From the NCBI GenBank assembly GCA_030549495.1, contig JAUIRK010000708.1, positions 124,001-188,000 on the forward strand: a DNA stretch of 64,000 nucleotides, read 5' to 3'. Below, piece by piece: positions 21,230-33,224 of the stretch; the first letter of the stretch is position 1, and every line of letters starts with the position of its first letter. The notes under the pieces were generated by a model. It was not told the DNA's origin. It saw nothing but the letters and a program-made list of their open reading frames with translations, and did not search any database. Origin of the DNA: Nectonema munidae. Its lineage: Eukaryota > Nematomorpha > Nectonematoida > Nectonematidae. The position numbers were made by a program, and so were the translations under genes.

Positions 21230-24200
21230 CGGCTTCAAAAAGTTGTTTTTTTATGTAAAAAAAATTAACTTCAAAATTTTTTTATATAAACTTCCCTCCC
21301 AATTATTATTATCATTAGTATTGTAAGATGCCATGTAATATTTTGAGCATACTCTTTTGAAAAAGCGCGATCTTTTTTAGTTAAAAACTTCAATTTATCT
21401 TTGCTTGTCTCTTGCCTGTGGTAGAGAAGAACATATATATACTTATTTTTTTCACATTCATGGTTTCCTTTTTGTTATTTTGTTCTTCCAGTCATTTTCT
21501 GAAGATTCACTTATATCATCTTCAGAAACAATATTTCTACATAAATCAGATGCATCTTTCATTGTAAAATTCAAAGATAATGTTTTTAAATGATTTATTT
21601 ATGAGCGAGAATGGAGGAGTTAAAATTTAAAAAATTTGATTATAAAAATGAAATAATCCAATTTTTAGTTCGTTTGTGAACTCTTCAGTAATAAAAGAAA
21701 TTTAAAAATTGCTAAAAACTAGCTTTGTGTTTAATAACTTGTTAAATCATTTACAAAAAAATGAACAATTAAAAAAGTTTATCGATTAATAAAAAGTTGA
21801 TTTTTCTTCTCTTAGACTTCGTTTGTTTTCTTCGTTTCTTTAGTTTTACTTAGACTTCTTCTGTACAAACTTTATAAAATAAGACAATTTTCGGGTTTTA
21901 GAATAAGTGCTATTAGAAATCTAAATTTGACTTTATTTCTCGCTTATAACGGAGAAACTTTATGAGTCGCTTTAAAAGTATAGCAAAAATTTTTTAAAAC
22001 TCTGGCTATAACCAAATATCATTGTAATGAAGAAATTTTTGCAAGAAAAATAATCTTTTTAGATATAATTTGTTAATTTTATATAAGTTGGATACTTTTT
22101 TTAGATTAAATTTTTTTAAGTTTCACATGATTTTGATATTGAAAGGTAAATGATATGAAATTATATTGACTTTTTTGTTAGATATGTATGAATTTGTTTT
22201 AGATTTTCAAGCATTTTTTGTTCTTTTAAACTTAGTTCGAATTAGAATCAACTCGCTTCTGATCCTACAACTGGAAACTTCCAGTTCCTACAGATCCTTC
22301 AGCTGGATTCGAATCACCTCGCTTTCTGATCCTACACCTGTCAACAAAATAAAAAGGGGATAGACTCAAATCTTCAAAGCGCGACTTCTTCGTTTTCGTT
22401 TTTTGTATGTATTGTATACTCTTGATTTAATTTGTCAATAAAACGTTTCTTCTTCTTCTTGACATCGGTCTTAGACACATGAGCGAGACAAATGCAAGAC
22501 AAAAAAAGGTCACTACACTTTGTTCAGCGTTGACCAATTAATTGCAAATGACTGCGTAAACAAATATCTCGGTTGCGCAAATAAAGATCAGTGCTGCATA
22601 AATAAACTCTATTTTGGCATAAATAAAGATCATTACTGCAAAACTTAATTATTTCGAATGAAAATTATAAAAAAATACGAGATTTAAATTTGTTCTTCAA
22701 GATGATCGATTGATTTACGCATCCACTTTTCAATATTATTTTTACTGAATTGGACGTTGATTTAATTGAAGAAAAATATTTTCAATTGAATTAAATTAGG
22801 TGGAAAAATAAAATCAATGCAAACGTAAGGATTTGTAAAAAAGATCTTTACAATGAAGAAAACCTACACAATCTAAAATCAATGTTAAGGTGTGTATCGT
22901 TTGCTTTTAACAATGTTGATTTTTGACTTCGCATATATTGATGCAGCCATGATATTTATGAATATGTAACACGCGTGACATTCGACAACATAAACAAAAG
23001 TTTTTAAATATTAGTCAAAAGTTGGAGCACGTTGAATTGAATTATTATTTATAAAATATTGAAAATGTTAAGTTTTACAGTTATTGACTAAATCTCCTGT
23101 CCCCAAATTCTCTAAGTTTTTAATTTATTCAAAATAAGAGATGAATAAAATTTTGCATTTTTGCTAAAGGATGGAATGCCTATCTCTACTGCAGAGTTTC
23201 TCAAAGTACTTTTCTCGGAACACAAGTCTTCCAAAAAAGAGTGTTTGGGGTTCTGTGAAAAAGTTCAAAGTATGTTACATTCTCAAAGGTTGTTAAGTAT
23301 GTAGCATGCTATATTATATGATATTACTAATGGTTTATGCTTTGGCCCATACCCTCAGAGGTGCATAGCTGATCAAACCTTAACCGAGAAAAGAATATGC
23401 TACATTACGAAAAACATATAAAAGTAACAGAATCTAGGCTTCTCCAAAATATTTCTAAACCAGTAAAAAGGTTTCATCGCATCTGAAAAAGTTTTTTACA
23501 AAGGGTAAAGGTGACTGTCGCAAAAAATAGACAACTTCTTTTTCCGCAGTCCACGGGTTTTTGGGAATCAACTTCTCTCAAATCAAACAATTGTCATCTC
23601 TGCGCTCTTCTTCTTCTCTTCTCAGAACGTGATCTACCTGCATGAAGCCATTCTTCTTAGCTACATGAATAACACCTTCTTCGAGACCTAGTCTTTTCAA
23701 AAATAGGCTAACAGCATGATATCAAAACTGTCAGAATTGCTCAAATTTTATGATCTATCTACACAGGCTAGTTTTATATCTATGACCTATTCTTAAATTC
23801 TAGCTTTATTTTTTGCTTTAGAGAGACTGCAAAATCACATCCTCTATTTTTTTAGTATAACAATGTATAGTTAAGTCAAATGTAAACTGATTTTCTCAAG
23901 GAAGAGAGGTACTTCAGATCTGAAAGCTGATATTAGTTGATATTCCTTTCGTCTTATGGACTAACGACCAAATTAATCCGTACATACTATTCTATATCTA
24001 CTTTTTAAGATTTTAGTATGTTCAAGCATGTGTACAGAACGAGTGTAACTTGTCTATGCCTGATATAAGTGAAGAGCAATGTGAACCAAGTAAATTTAAT
24101 GATATATGCATCAAATTGGATTCAGCTTAAGTAACTATAATCATATTTCATTTTTTTTTATCTTTTATTAAAAGTGTTAGTTAAAAAACGCCTTTTTTTT

Positions 24201-24800
24201 TATATAAAAAAAACTGTTTTTTTGATTTTGTTGCGGACCTTCAGTGCAATTTGTTTGTTCTCAAGTTGGTCCTTTGTTAAAAAAAAAAGAGGTTTAAGTA
24301 ATAAAATCTATCTATGTTGATTAAAGGAAAATAAGTTTACTTTTACTCAAACAAGTTGAAACACTCTTCTGGTCTCTTCTTCAGTTAAATAAATGAAGCA
24401 TTAAATGAGCGTTTTTGTTTGAATAAAAGTTTTACTTATTTTCGCATTAAATCCTTGAAACTTTTAGTCATGACGTCTCAGCAACACTTTATTTATATTT
24501 ATTAAAGAAAATAATAATCTAGGATTAATAAAGCGCTAAAGTATCTCGATAAGAATTTTTTGGCACTGAAGTCTCAATCTATCTGAATAATCTTTAACCT
24601 GAACAACAATTTCCTCTTGAAGGCACCTCAAGATTTTGAGTATCTCAAAGATTTAGTTTTAAGAATGATTGGTCTATTTTATAATTATTTAAACCAATAA
24701 GAATCAATGCAAAGACGCTAGATTATTATAATATTAGAAGAGATAGCAAAAATCGCCTCTTCCGCAAGAAAAGTCAACATTGTGTGCTCACTTAATCAAA
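21230..24800. other. Intron, no gene recognised
   Basis: The region is AT-rich without a splice-bounded exon. Small points are a hAT-like terminus (GAGTTTCTCAAAGTACTTT) at 23195 without a partner, a possible short LTR-like unit at 22339-22464 (see rejected items) and a short direct repeat of CTCGCTTYTGATCCTAC at 22250-22335. It separates the exons at 26052 and 21065 of the GON4L-like gene. Confidence 0.45.
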
Positions 24801-24831
24801 GGGGCCTGGAAATCGGATTCCCACACCAACG

Positions 24832-24996
24832 TTCATGCCATTTCTACAATGGTAATGGTACCGTAGTGTGTTTTCATCGAAAAGGCACAATTGCGCCGCT
24901 TGTATCGAACTATGAGGAAAGCAAGCTTGATGCAGGATCGAACCCAAGATCTTGAGTTATCGAATCCGGAATCTAACCAACCATACTCACGCCCCC
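24832..24996 (-). repeat. tRNA-derived SINE, family 2, copy 1
   Basis: On the minus strand it starts GGGGGCGTGAGTATGGTTGG and carries the B box GGTTCGATCC. It then runs through CTTGCTTTCCTCATAGTTCG and CAAGCGGCGCAATTGTGCC. The plus-strand copy at 62071-62218 matches it over about 150 bp. The head resembles a tRNA and the body does not, as in SINEs. It is distinct from family 1 at 356 and 36118. Confidence 0.8.
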
Positions 24997-25327
24997 AAAA
25001 GACAAAGTCAGCGATGTCGTTCAATCTCGACTAAAACGAGTACATAAAGAAAAAAATTAATTTTGTAAGGAAAGAAAAAATGTTTTTTTTGCTATTTAAC
25101 ATAATCTATAATAATTATCGGAGAGTCGAAGTTAGACATTTTATTTTCGACATCGATTTCCATTATTATGCTAGCGTTTAAAATACTTCAAATCACGACT
25201 CCAATCAGTGACGGGGGAGCTATGGGACGAATTCATTTCATTTTGTGAAAGAAGAGTTCAATTTCACATGTAGAACATGATAGAAGTAAATGTTCCGTGT
25301 GTAATAAATACGAGTAATACTCTAAAG

Positions 25328-25802
25328 CAGTGTTTTTCACTTATGGAACTTTTTGGAAATGGATTTTTTGAGGACTTTTTACTCCTACCAATTTTAGTTT
25401 TCAAGTTGTTTTATTTATCAAAAATATAAGAATATGTTCTATTTTTTATTTTGTTTACCCCAATATAAATTTCATAGAGTATTTTTTAACTATATATTTA
25501 ATTTAATTATAACAAATCAAAAAATTCTTTGAAAAAATATGTTTCTTAATAGCTGACCTGATTCAGGATGGGAAAGCAGTCGCATATAAATAAACAGCTT
25601 CTTACAATAATATATCATTTTTTAAATTTCAGAACTTTTTCTCAACAAAATTAAATTTTTAATAAAGATTTTTATATTATTTTTAACATTGGACCCTTTG
25701 CGAAATTTTATCAACTCCAAATTTGAAACATTCTTATATGAGTTTCCTTAAAAATACCATGGACACGTTGGGGGTCCTCATCGACCACGTTGAGAAACAC
25801 TG
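25328..25802. mobile_element. hAT-type non-autonomous element
   Basis: The left end CAGTGTTTTTCACTT and right end GTTGAGAAACACTG are inverted repeats of the common hAT CAGTGTTTCTCAA type. The flanking octamers CTCTAAAG and CTTTAGAG agree at six of eight positions and are also exact reverse complements, so the duplication is either mutated or the TIR extends to TACTCTAAAGCAGTG. No transposase is present in the 475 bp. Confidence 0.7.
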
Positions 25803-26051
25803 CTTTAGAGTAATAAAAAAATCATTTTATGAAAAAATGTTATAAAATCGGCTCGGGTAAATATTATCTTCTAGATCTCCGATGCCTGCTCCATTATTTC
25901 CGATTTCAAAGTCCGACTGTGCATACCAGAACTCATGATATAGATAAATTGTAGGATTCCTAAAAAAACAATCATTCAAAAGCCTACCTACCCAATCGAT
26001 ACAAAAGAAAAGGAAGTGAGAAGATAGCACAACTTGAAAAGAAAGTGTTAC

Positions 26052-26334
26052 CCGTCTCACTGAGTGGAGTTTCATTCACAAATTCATTGAAAAAGGAAGA
26101 TTCAGTGTTGCTCGTGTTGAGGGAGAGCGCTTCGCCTTTCCTCGCAGGGTCAGGGCAAGCAAAGAGTTGTCCATCTTCGTAAAGGAAATACTTTGCAGGG
26201 GGCGAGTCAGAGGGTGGGGGCGATTTTCTTTTGCGTTCGGTGTTGGAGGGAAGGAGCGTGCTAAGGGGGGCATCAGTGACTTCTTGGTGAAAAGCACCAC
26301 CATTATCCAAGTGAGGATCAAAACTGCTATCACT
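26052..26334 (-). CDS. GON4L: GON4L-like gene, Pro/Ser-rich exon
   Basis: This 283-base exon lies between a strong acceptor (TACTTGAATATTTCAG) and ACGG|GTAACA. It enters in phase 0, leaves in phase 1 and fits both neighbours. It begins SDSSFDPHLDNGGAFHQEV, which may correspond to the DDSSDEEYQPD segment of vertebrate GON4L. It continues through RKRKSPPPSDSPPAKYFLYE and DGQLFACPDPARK to FFNEFVNETPLSET. The RKRK stretch could serve nuclear import. The order relative to the preceding TRNKAKEL and following DPNYDFL exons is as in GON4L. Composition is far more G+C-rich than the flanking introns. Confidence 0.83.
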
Positions 26335-26439
26335 CTGAAATATTCAAGTACGGGTATACAAAATAAGAAGACAAACGCCATCAGCGCAGCGTTTCTGATT
26401 GGCTCGTAGCGGAACGGGGTTAAGGTTTTTTTCATTTTA

Positions 26440-27630
26440 AGACGTAGTCTTTTGCATTACGTATATTTATTTGCAAATCTCCAGTATAAACAGACACAGA
26501 AATACCACATTTCATATTCTTCTTTCTCACATTCAAAAATCTTTTGAAGACTCAATTGGGAAAATGCATTGATAGCCTCAATTCGGAAGAAGTCTCGCAA
26601 CTATCTAGTTATTATAATCATGAATAATAATAGTTGTATTGCATTATTCGTTATCCAGAAATGAACAGTAGACGATGTCCAGTTTTTAACAAAAATCAAT
26701 AAAGTTGCCTGCTACTTAGCGGAACACAAAGAGCACATCTGGAGCAGGAGTGCGCAACCTAAGACTGCTGCTAATAATTGCGGAGCGTAATTAGATAACC
26801 AATGAAAGTTGCCCCACTCTACAAAAGTAAACTTTTGCGTATGCTCACATTTTCGTGTGGTATTCTCGTCTTTAGCCAAGGAACAACGCAATGAATAAAG
26901 AAAAACGCATAAAAGCTTTCATACGATATAAGAAAAGTTTAATAGACAATATCGAATTTATATTATGTAAGCAGAAAGAGTTGAAGTCAATATAACTGAA
27001 ATGAGGATCCTAGGAATCATGTGTAAAACATCATACTGTGGGGTTGTAGATCTCAAGTTGAAGCTTGAATGCTAGCATATTCCAGCCTATAAGGTTTGGT
27101 GATGTTCCCCACAAACAAAAGTAATATAATCAATAAAGAAGATCATAGATATCAGTGATATAAAATCCAATTATGCAAAAGATTATAATAATTAGTAAAT
27201 TAAATTATTTACTAAAAAGTCAAAAAGTTTTTTGAAAAGTCATTTTTCAAACTGTTTCGGCATTTCTCAATTCAAAATTTTTTTGATCTGAAATAAGTTC
27301 TAAGTGATAAAAGATTGATGCTTCAAGACGACATGATGCGAGGGAATTCTTCCTTACGTCGCAATAATTGTTGAATTTTGAACGAACTTTTTAAACAGTT
27401 ATCCACTTTTACTTGAATTTGCTATTTAACATTATGTATATAAGATAAAAATCTGGTGCTGAAGCTGGCCCATTAAATTAGTGATAAAATAAAGAGGTGA
27501 ACACTAAAATAAATAATTTATTGAGCACTTAAACTTTTTAAAAAAGTAAATTTTCGCCGACAGTCGGCCTTTTCAAACATATGCGGGAGAAAAGGATGTA
27601 GGATGAGGCAAAGAGTGATGACATCACATT
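26440..27630. other. Intron, no gene recognised
   Basis: AT-rich sequence. A hAT-like terminus, CAGGAGTGCGCAACCTAAGA, lies near 26743 but I found no inverted partner. Nothing else stands out. Confidence 0.4.
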
Positions 27631-27639
27631 TATAGCATA

Positions 27640-28660
27640 AATAGACCTAGAAATCACACCGATCTAGAAATTACAACCGCCATTTAGAGATTATCCATAC
27701 AATCAGCATACAGCATCGATTGATATTGAAACAATTTTTAAATGTATAAGTGATGATATAATTAACAAAATTGGTAAAGTTGAAGTTAAGAATCATTTAA
27801 ATCTCAATGAAAAGTACGAAGATGAATAAGTTGAAGTCTAATAAATCATTGGTTATCGTAAAATCTGATAAAACAACTCTGAAACATATAATGACAGTTT
27901 GAGCAATATTTTTCTCAATAATGTTGAATACGAATGTAAAGGGACAAGTTCTCATTTGATAAAGATTGAAGACTCATGAAATAAACGTATACATAAGCCA
28001 ACAAACGCACAAAAACACTTTAAATATATATAGATCTATTTTTTAGTTATAGGATCTCCCACCGAAAAAATAACTTGCTTCTTAAATCATATTTTGAAAG
28101 AGCTTTTTTCTTTTGTTCCTCATTATATTAAAAACAATATTGAAGCTATTGATAAAATAAAAAGAATTGTCCTAAGATCTGTAACAGATATAATATGGTC
28201 AGCTTCGACATAGTTAATGTATACGGCTCTATTCCAATCCAAGACTCAATAGAAATAACTTGTAATAAATATATGAAACATATGAAGGATATTCACTGTT
28301 TTAATGCTGATATCGATCTCATTAAATTAAGGAAATGCTTGAAGTTGCTCTTTTTAATAATATCACTTTTTCCAAAAAAAAAAATTTTCTCCAAAAGAAA
28401 GGACTTCCAATGGGTGGAAGAAGATTGTCTCCAAGCATTGCAATTCTTTTCACAGACTATTTTGAATACACTTCTATTTACTCTTGTAGCCCCTGATTTT
28501 TCGTATGAGAGAACACATATGTGATATTGTAAAGAAAAATATCAAGTCACTGCTAGGATTTCATTTGGTCAATTTCCATAAGTCCTCACTTTTTTCCCTT
28601 CACGCACACACACCTAGTCAAAAACTGATTTTGTTCTAGATTCAACGCTGAGTTAAGTGT
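27640..28660 (+). mobile_element. Penelope-like retroelement fossil
   Basis: The plus strand contains reverse-transcriptase signatures in the order expected for Penelope-like elements: SNKSLVIVKSDK, MVSFDIVNVYGSIPIQDSI, GLPMGG with LSPSIAILFTDYFEY. The 'VSFDVxxLYxSIP' and 'GLPMGxxLSP' boxes are typical of that class. Neither terminal repeats nor the GIY-YIG endonuclease are visible, so this is a broken, fairly old fragment. It lies in an intron, opposite in orientation to the host gene. Confidence 0.7.
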
Positions 28661-29001
28661 TTAACTTTGAAGAAAAGCCAAGTCTATTTGCAATGTTCTT
28701 TTCACCCGAGTTTTACTTTAAAATGTTTTGTTAGATATAGCTGATAAGTTTACTTTTATGAACGCATAGATAGCACTAAATATTTGAAACAAAATTGTAC
28801 GGTATTCTTATATTTTATTTTAAAACCGTTTGAAGTCCATTTAGAAAATATCAGATACTTGAAAATAGCACGATTTTTACGATATAAGATACCGATCAAA
28901 CTATTCTTCACTAAATAGATCACTGAGAAGCTGATTGTGATAAGAGAACATTTTTTAGTTATCGGTATCGCGGAAGAATATTCTTTCATAGCTGATGGTA
29001 A

Positions 29002-29079
29002 GGGATATGCCGATCTGAAATTGAACGCGGCACGACTCGATCGAGACTCAAACACTAGTGTCGTCTGACGGCTTATCCG
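29002..29079 (-). repeat. Possible tRNA-like SINE head
   Basis: Read on the minus strand the segment starts GGATAAGCCGTCAGACGAC and ends GATCGGCATATCC, so that its ends can pair like an acceptor stem (six of seven). It contains GTTCAATTTC where a pol III B box would lie. It also reads as an open frame (ESRSSRAAFNF), but no donor follows and its position would disrupt the order of the GON4L blocks, so I favour a SINE head. Confidence 0.35.
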
Positions 29080-29187
29080 TTTTTGAGTTAGGTGTAGACT
29101 TAACATATTAACCAGTTAAAGACAAGGTTAATCAGACGATAACAGACGATTTGTCGACGCTTTAGAGAAAAGAAATTGTGTGCTTAC

Positions 29188-29349
29188 CTTGAGACTTGAG
29201 TTGAGTTCTTTAGCTTTGTTCCTCGTGCACTTCGTTTGGAGGGAGAGAAGAGAAGCAGCGATATCTGCACAACCATCTTCCAAAATGTGGTTTTCTTTCA
29301 ACTTGATATGATTGATCAAATCCTTCATCACGGGATCTGAGATGAAATG
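29188..29349 (-). CDS. GON4L: GON4L-like gene, exon completing the conserved N-terminal block
   Basis: This 162-base exon, phase 0 at both ends, lies between TTTTTTTTAG and CTCAAG|GTAAGC, both strong sites. It encodes HFISDPVMKDLINHIK, which continues the block begun in the exon at 35491 and parallels HEVITNEHVVAMMKAAI of vertebrate GON4L. Later LQTKCTRNKAKELNSSLK parallels PKMTRSKLKEVVEKG of the same protein. Two matching segments in the right order and spacing make this the best anchor for the identification. The role of this conserved block is not established to my knowledge; it is the signature of GON4L/YARP proteins. Confidence 0.88.
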
Positions 29350-29423
29350 CTAAAAAAAATCATTTTATAATTCAATCATCAAAAGGCGTTTTCTGAAACA
29401 ATGCGCAAATTGCAATAAAATTC

Positions 29424-29570
29424 TTGTTGTTGTTATTGTTGGCCCCAAGATTACGCTATGCCATTATTAGCGTAATCTGTCAGTCAAGGCAAAGTAATTA
29501 AGAGACTAAGTGAGCATTTCCTTTGCACGGAAATGAAACACATGGAAAGTGTAAATTCAGCCAACCTACT
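29424..29570 (-). mobile_element. 3' fragment of an I/Jockey-like LINE
   Basis: The segment repeats the 3' end of the LINE at 12376: an (AAC)n tail read on plus as TTGTTGTTGTTATTGTT, a stem-loop with covarying pairs (29448-29458 with 29468-29478), a second short hairpin, and the GTGTAAATTCAGCCAACC segment matching GTGTAATTTTTAGCCAACC. It is a severely 5'-truncated or related copy. The next 300 bases (29570-29890) may belong to the same element but I cannot show it. Confidence 0.7.
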
Positions 29571-30639
29571 TTTCTACTCTGCAACCAGCACACACCTAAC
29601 ATCTCTTCAATGGTCTCCACGTACACACAAAATTGAAACTCAATGGTTTATGGCCCAACCCCTACCAAGTAGTAAACTTGCTAGCAAAGTAGGGAAGCAG
29701 CCTGGATCTAAAAACTATAAGCCATATGTAGACGCATATTTGTGAAGCCAGCAGGGCCTGTTTTGCCTTTTTTCAACATTAAGGAACCATTTACGAAGTT
29801 GTCATGACACGTGTGTATCCTCTATCTATGTCTGTTTTTGGCGTGTGCGTGAGAGAGCACAAGCCCAAACGTCCAAAATTCCCCGAGAAAAATGGCTTAT
29901 GGACAAAAAATTTATTCAGAGTAAATTAAAGAGCTTAAGAAAATTTTATTAAAAAATAGATAAGACAAATATTCAAAAGAATGAAATGAAAACAGAATGT
30001 CTTTGAAGTAATGTGAATACAGCTTTGATCCTCGTTGCACAATCGATAAATCCTGTGACAACGGAGAAACGATGGAATTAGAACTTAAATAATAAAACAA
30101 GCTTATTATTAAATAAATAAATAAATAATAATTTTTCGGAATCCTGAATCGTGTTTTTTTAAATATCGAAATCGGAATGGCTTCGGAAAATTTCGTTAGC
30201 AGCTTCCGACAACTCAATCCCCACTCTTTTTACTTTTACGAGTACTCTTTAAAAAAGTTTAATTTTTATTTGACATTTAAATAAATTGACTTTCAATTTT
30301 ATTTAACTCGATTTATTGATGCTTCAAATGCAAACATATAAAATAATTAAAATAAATTTTTAACTTTACACATAAGACAAAATTAAGAATAGGCATCGGC
30401 ATTGTACAAATTCTTGATACTATCATCATATTTTTCAATTTTTTTAAAAACAGAAAAAAATCTATTGTGAGCATTTTCGTGTACGGATTTTGTCTTTTGC
30501 GCGATTTTGAGGATAGATGCACATTGTAAAAATTGTTATTAGGCTGAGCATCGATAGATGCTTAGGTATCCAAGAAAATCTAAAGCTATTCTTTAATTTA
30601 AACAAAATCAAAATCGATGAACTCGCTTATACTGGAGAA

Positions 30640-33203
30640 TCATCATCATCCATTTTGCCTTCTAGGCCTGGTTATTGTTCCCAAAGAGTCGGGGTCAACC
30701 AGTTTCCTGCAAGAACTACGCCATTTCATTCTTTCTTTAGCATCACTTCGCATAAGCTTTCTTTTTTCCATATCGTGGTGAAACACTTCATTCCTTTCTT
30801 TCTTTGGTCTTCCTCTCTTCATCTTTTATCTTCTTTACAACGTTCCCTTGGGACATCCTTTCAACATGACCAAATCAACGTAATCTATTCTCTTCTAAAT
30901 GCACTTCTATATCCTCAATTCCAATTTTCTTTCTCAACACATCGTTGGCAATCCTATCTTTCAGCGTCTTTCCGCACATCATCCTAATCATTTATAGCCT
31001 TCTCGTGTCAGCCTTCTTCATCACCCAGCATTCAGAACCGTAACAAATCATACTTCTAACACAAACTTTATACAGCCTTGCTTTTAGTTCGTCAGATAAA
31101 AAATTTCCACACAGTAAGCCGTATAATTCCTTGAACTTTTTCCAACCTAGGCGTATTCGCGCTCTTACGCTACTAGAAACATCACTGTTGCAATTGATCA
31201 TATCGCCCAAATAACATAAATCATCAACAACATCGAACATATCATCTCCTAATTTGACTTTTCCAACAAGTGTACTTACGCTGTCTCTATTTTTGCACTT
31301 TCTACAAACAAAGCCACTCACTGCAGAAAGAGAGCCCTTTATAGAGAAACATCTTTTGTGAACCCACTTATTACAAGTCGTACATAAAATGGCGTTTCTC
31401 ATTACCCTCAGTCCACACAATGAACAGGGGTCGACACTACTCACTTCCCTGACACCATTAGTTTTATTACTCACGATCATCACTTTGCTCTTTGCTACAT
31501 TTATTTTTAATCCTTTGCTTTCAAGTGCTCTTTTCCATTCGGTATACTTAACATTCAACCATCCAAACTATCACCTACAACTACCAAATCATCACCATAC
31601 AAAAATTTACGATTATTTTCGGGATTTCCCAGCTCAGAGCGTCTATCACTATGATAAACAACAAAGGACTTATTACAGACCCTTGATGAACACCAACATT
31701 TATTTTAAACCACTCTGAAAGCTACCTTCGATACGCACTGCTGTTCTTGAATCTCGATACATTTCCATTACTGCGTTCACTTCAAACTCAGGTATACCCT
31801 TTTTTCTTAATGTCCAACGTATAACATTCCTAGGAACTGAATCAAAAGCCTTCTCAAGATCGACAAACGCTATATACAATTTTTTCCCAACTCTTAAATA
31901 CTTCTCAATCAGTTGCCTCATTATGAAAATTGCGTTTATAGTGCCTTTTCCTGGTGTACACCCAATTTGCAGATCATCAATATCAAGTTTCGCTCTAATC
32001 CTACCTTCAAACACTCTTTCCAAAACCGTCATACCGTGCTCCGGCATTTTCAGACTTCTGTAATTCTTACACTCTTTTGCATCGCCTTTCCCCTTGTACA
32101 ATGGAACTAAAACGCCTTTTCTCCAACTTTCTGGCATTTTTTCTCCATCCATCATTAGATTTCAAATCTTTGCTAACTCATTTTCCAATTGACACATCTC
32201 AATCACCTCAATAGGTACACCACTTGGACCAGCCGAATTACCATGCTTCATCTTCAATATAGCGGCCTTTATCTCCTCTGATGTTATTAGGCTTACTGGA
32301 CCCTGGATAATATTGTTACTGGAAGAAATTTCCCAAGAATTTTCATTATTGTAAAGTTCTTCACAGTATCCTTTCCATGTTTTCAATCTGTCTTCTAGAT
32401 CAAGATGTTTGTTTCCATTTTTATCTGATATGCAAGGCACGACAATACCTTTTTATTTCCAGTGCTATGTTTTGCCATTTTAAAGACTTTTCTCATTCTT
32501 TCTTCCCGTCTCAAATTCTTTTAATTCCTTTTTAACTTCATCAATCATTGCCCTCCTAATGACCTTTTTTGCCTCTTTCCTGCTCTCCACATAATCCTTT
32601 CTAGCTAACTCCGTTTTTACTTTACGCCAATTTTTGTATTTCGATTTCTTATTTTTAACTGCATTCTTAACATCCTGGTCATTCCACCACCAACTCTTTC
32701 TTTCTCCTCTAGATTTCGAGACGCCGCACACTTTTTTCATAACATTTGATAAAACCTTCATCTTGTCATCCCAGCAATTGGCCTCTTCCAGAACACGCTG
32801 TGCTTCTCTAACAAACGTTCCTTTGTACGAGTCTCTTTCAGTTTCCAAGTTTTCACTCTCTCTTTCTTTTCCTCATTAATCGTTCGTTACGGATTAAAAA
32901 TCATGTCCGTAACTAACAGTCTATGTTGAGTCATCACTTCTTCACCAGCAATCACTTCCAAGCCCTTAACTTTATCGCTTTTTCTAACCAATATATAATC
33001 TGCTACACTTACTTTCCCACCCGAATCAAAAGTTATCAATTTTTCCTTCTCTTTTTTGAAACAGGTATTGACAATCTTGAGATCAAAACTATCGGCAAAC
33101 TCTAGCAGCATTTCTCCCTCTTTATTTCTTTTTCCAAAACCAAAGCCTCCGTGAACATCTTTGAAACCTTCAACATCTCTACCAACATGTCCATTGAATT
33201 CTG
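30640..33203 (-). mobile_element. 5'-truncated RTE-like LINE with target-site duplication
   Basis: GCTTATACTGGAGAA occurs on both sides (30625-30639 and 33204-33218), a 15-bp target duplication. The 3' end on the minus strand terminates in a GGATGATGATGA simple tail, typical of RTE-type LINEs. The body encodes the C-terminal part of an endonuclease, a linker, reverse transcriptase and a zinc-finger tail. The 5' part of the endonuclease is missing, so the copy was truncated at insertion. The duplication is intact, suggesting moderate age. Confidence 0.88.
30990..33200 (-). pseudogene. RTE-like LINE endonuclease/reverse transcriptase
   Basis: Motifs on the minus strand, 5' to 3', are LLEFADSFDLKIVNT and VADYILVRKSDK of the endonuclease (32887-33111), a lysine-rich linker, NSAGPSGVPIEVIE, VPLYKGKGDAKECKNYR, GCTPGKGTINAIFIMRQL and YIAFVDLEKAFDSVPRN of the reverse transcriptase (31700-32440), and ICYGSECWVMKKADTRRL (near 31010-31060). 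Between the last two lies a PHD-like finger, CSLCGLRV...CTTCNKWVHKRC. The segments are split over several frames and the catalytic FADD region around 31600 is disrupted, so the protein is dead. The finger inside the C-terminal half is a feature I associate with this LINE family. Confidence 0.85.
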
Positions 33204-33224
33204 GCTTATACTGGAGAAAAAAAC

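Noticed and set aside
22339-22464. A 126-bp segment beginning TGTCAA and ending TTGACA with AATAAA inside, like a tiny solo LTR.
   Set aside because: There is no target duplication, no second copy in the window and no associated element, and such short inverted ends occur by chance in AT-rich DNA.
25827-25960. A minus-strand open frame after a good acceptor (GATTGTTTTTTTAG), reading NPTIYLYHEFWYAQSDFEIG.
   Set aside because: Its phase does not fit the neighbouring GON4L-like exons, it has no usable donor in that frame, and the DPNYDFL exon already joins the 26052 exon in phase.
26743-26830. CAGGAGTGCGCAACCTAAGA resembles a hAT terminus.
   Set aside because: No matching opposite end was found.
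29000-29080. A possible extra GON4L exon reading VFESRSSRAAFNFRSAYPLP, slightly like the RTRSK segment of GON4L.
   Set aside because: It would sit on the wrong side of the SDSSFDPHLD exon relative to the GON4L order and lacks a donor; tRNA-like features fit better.
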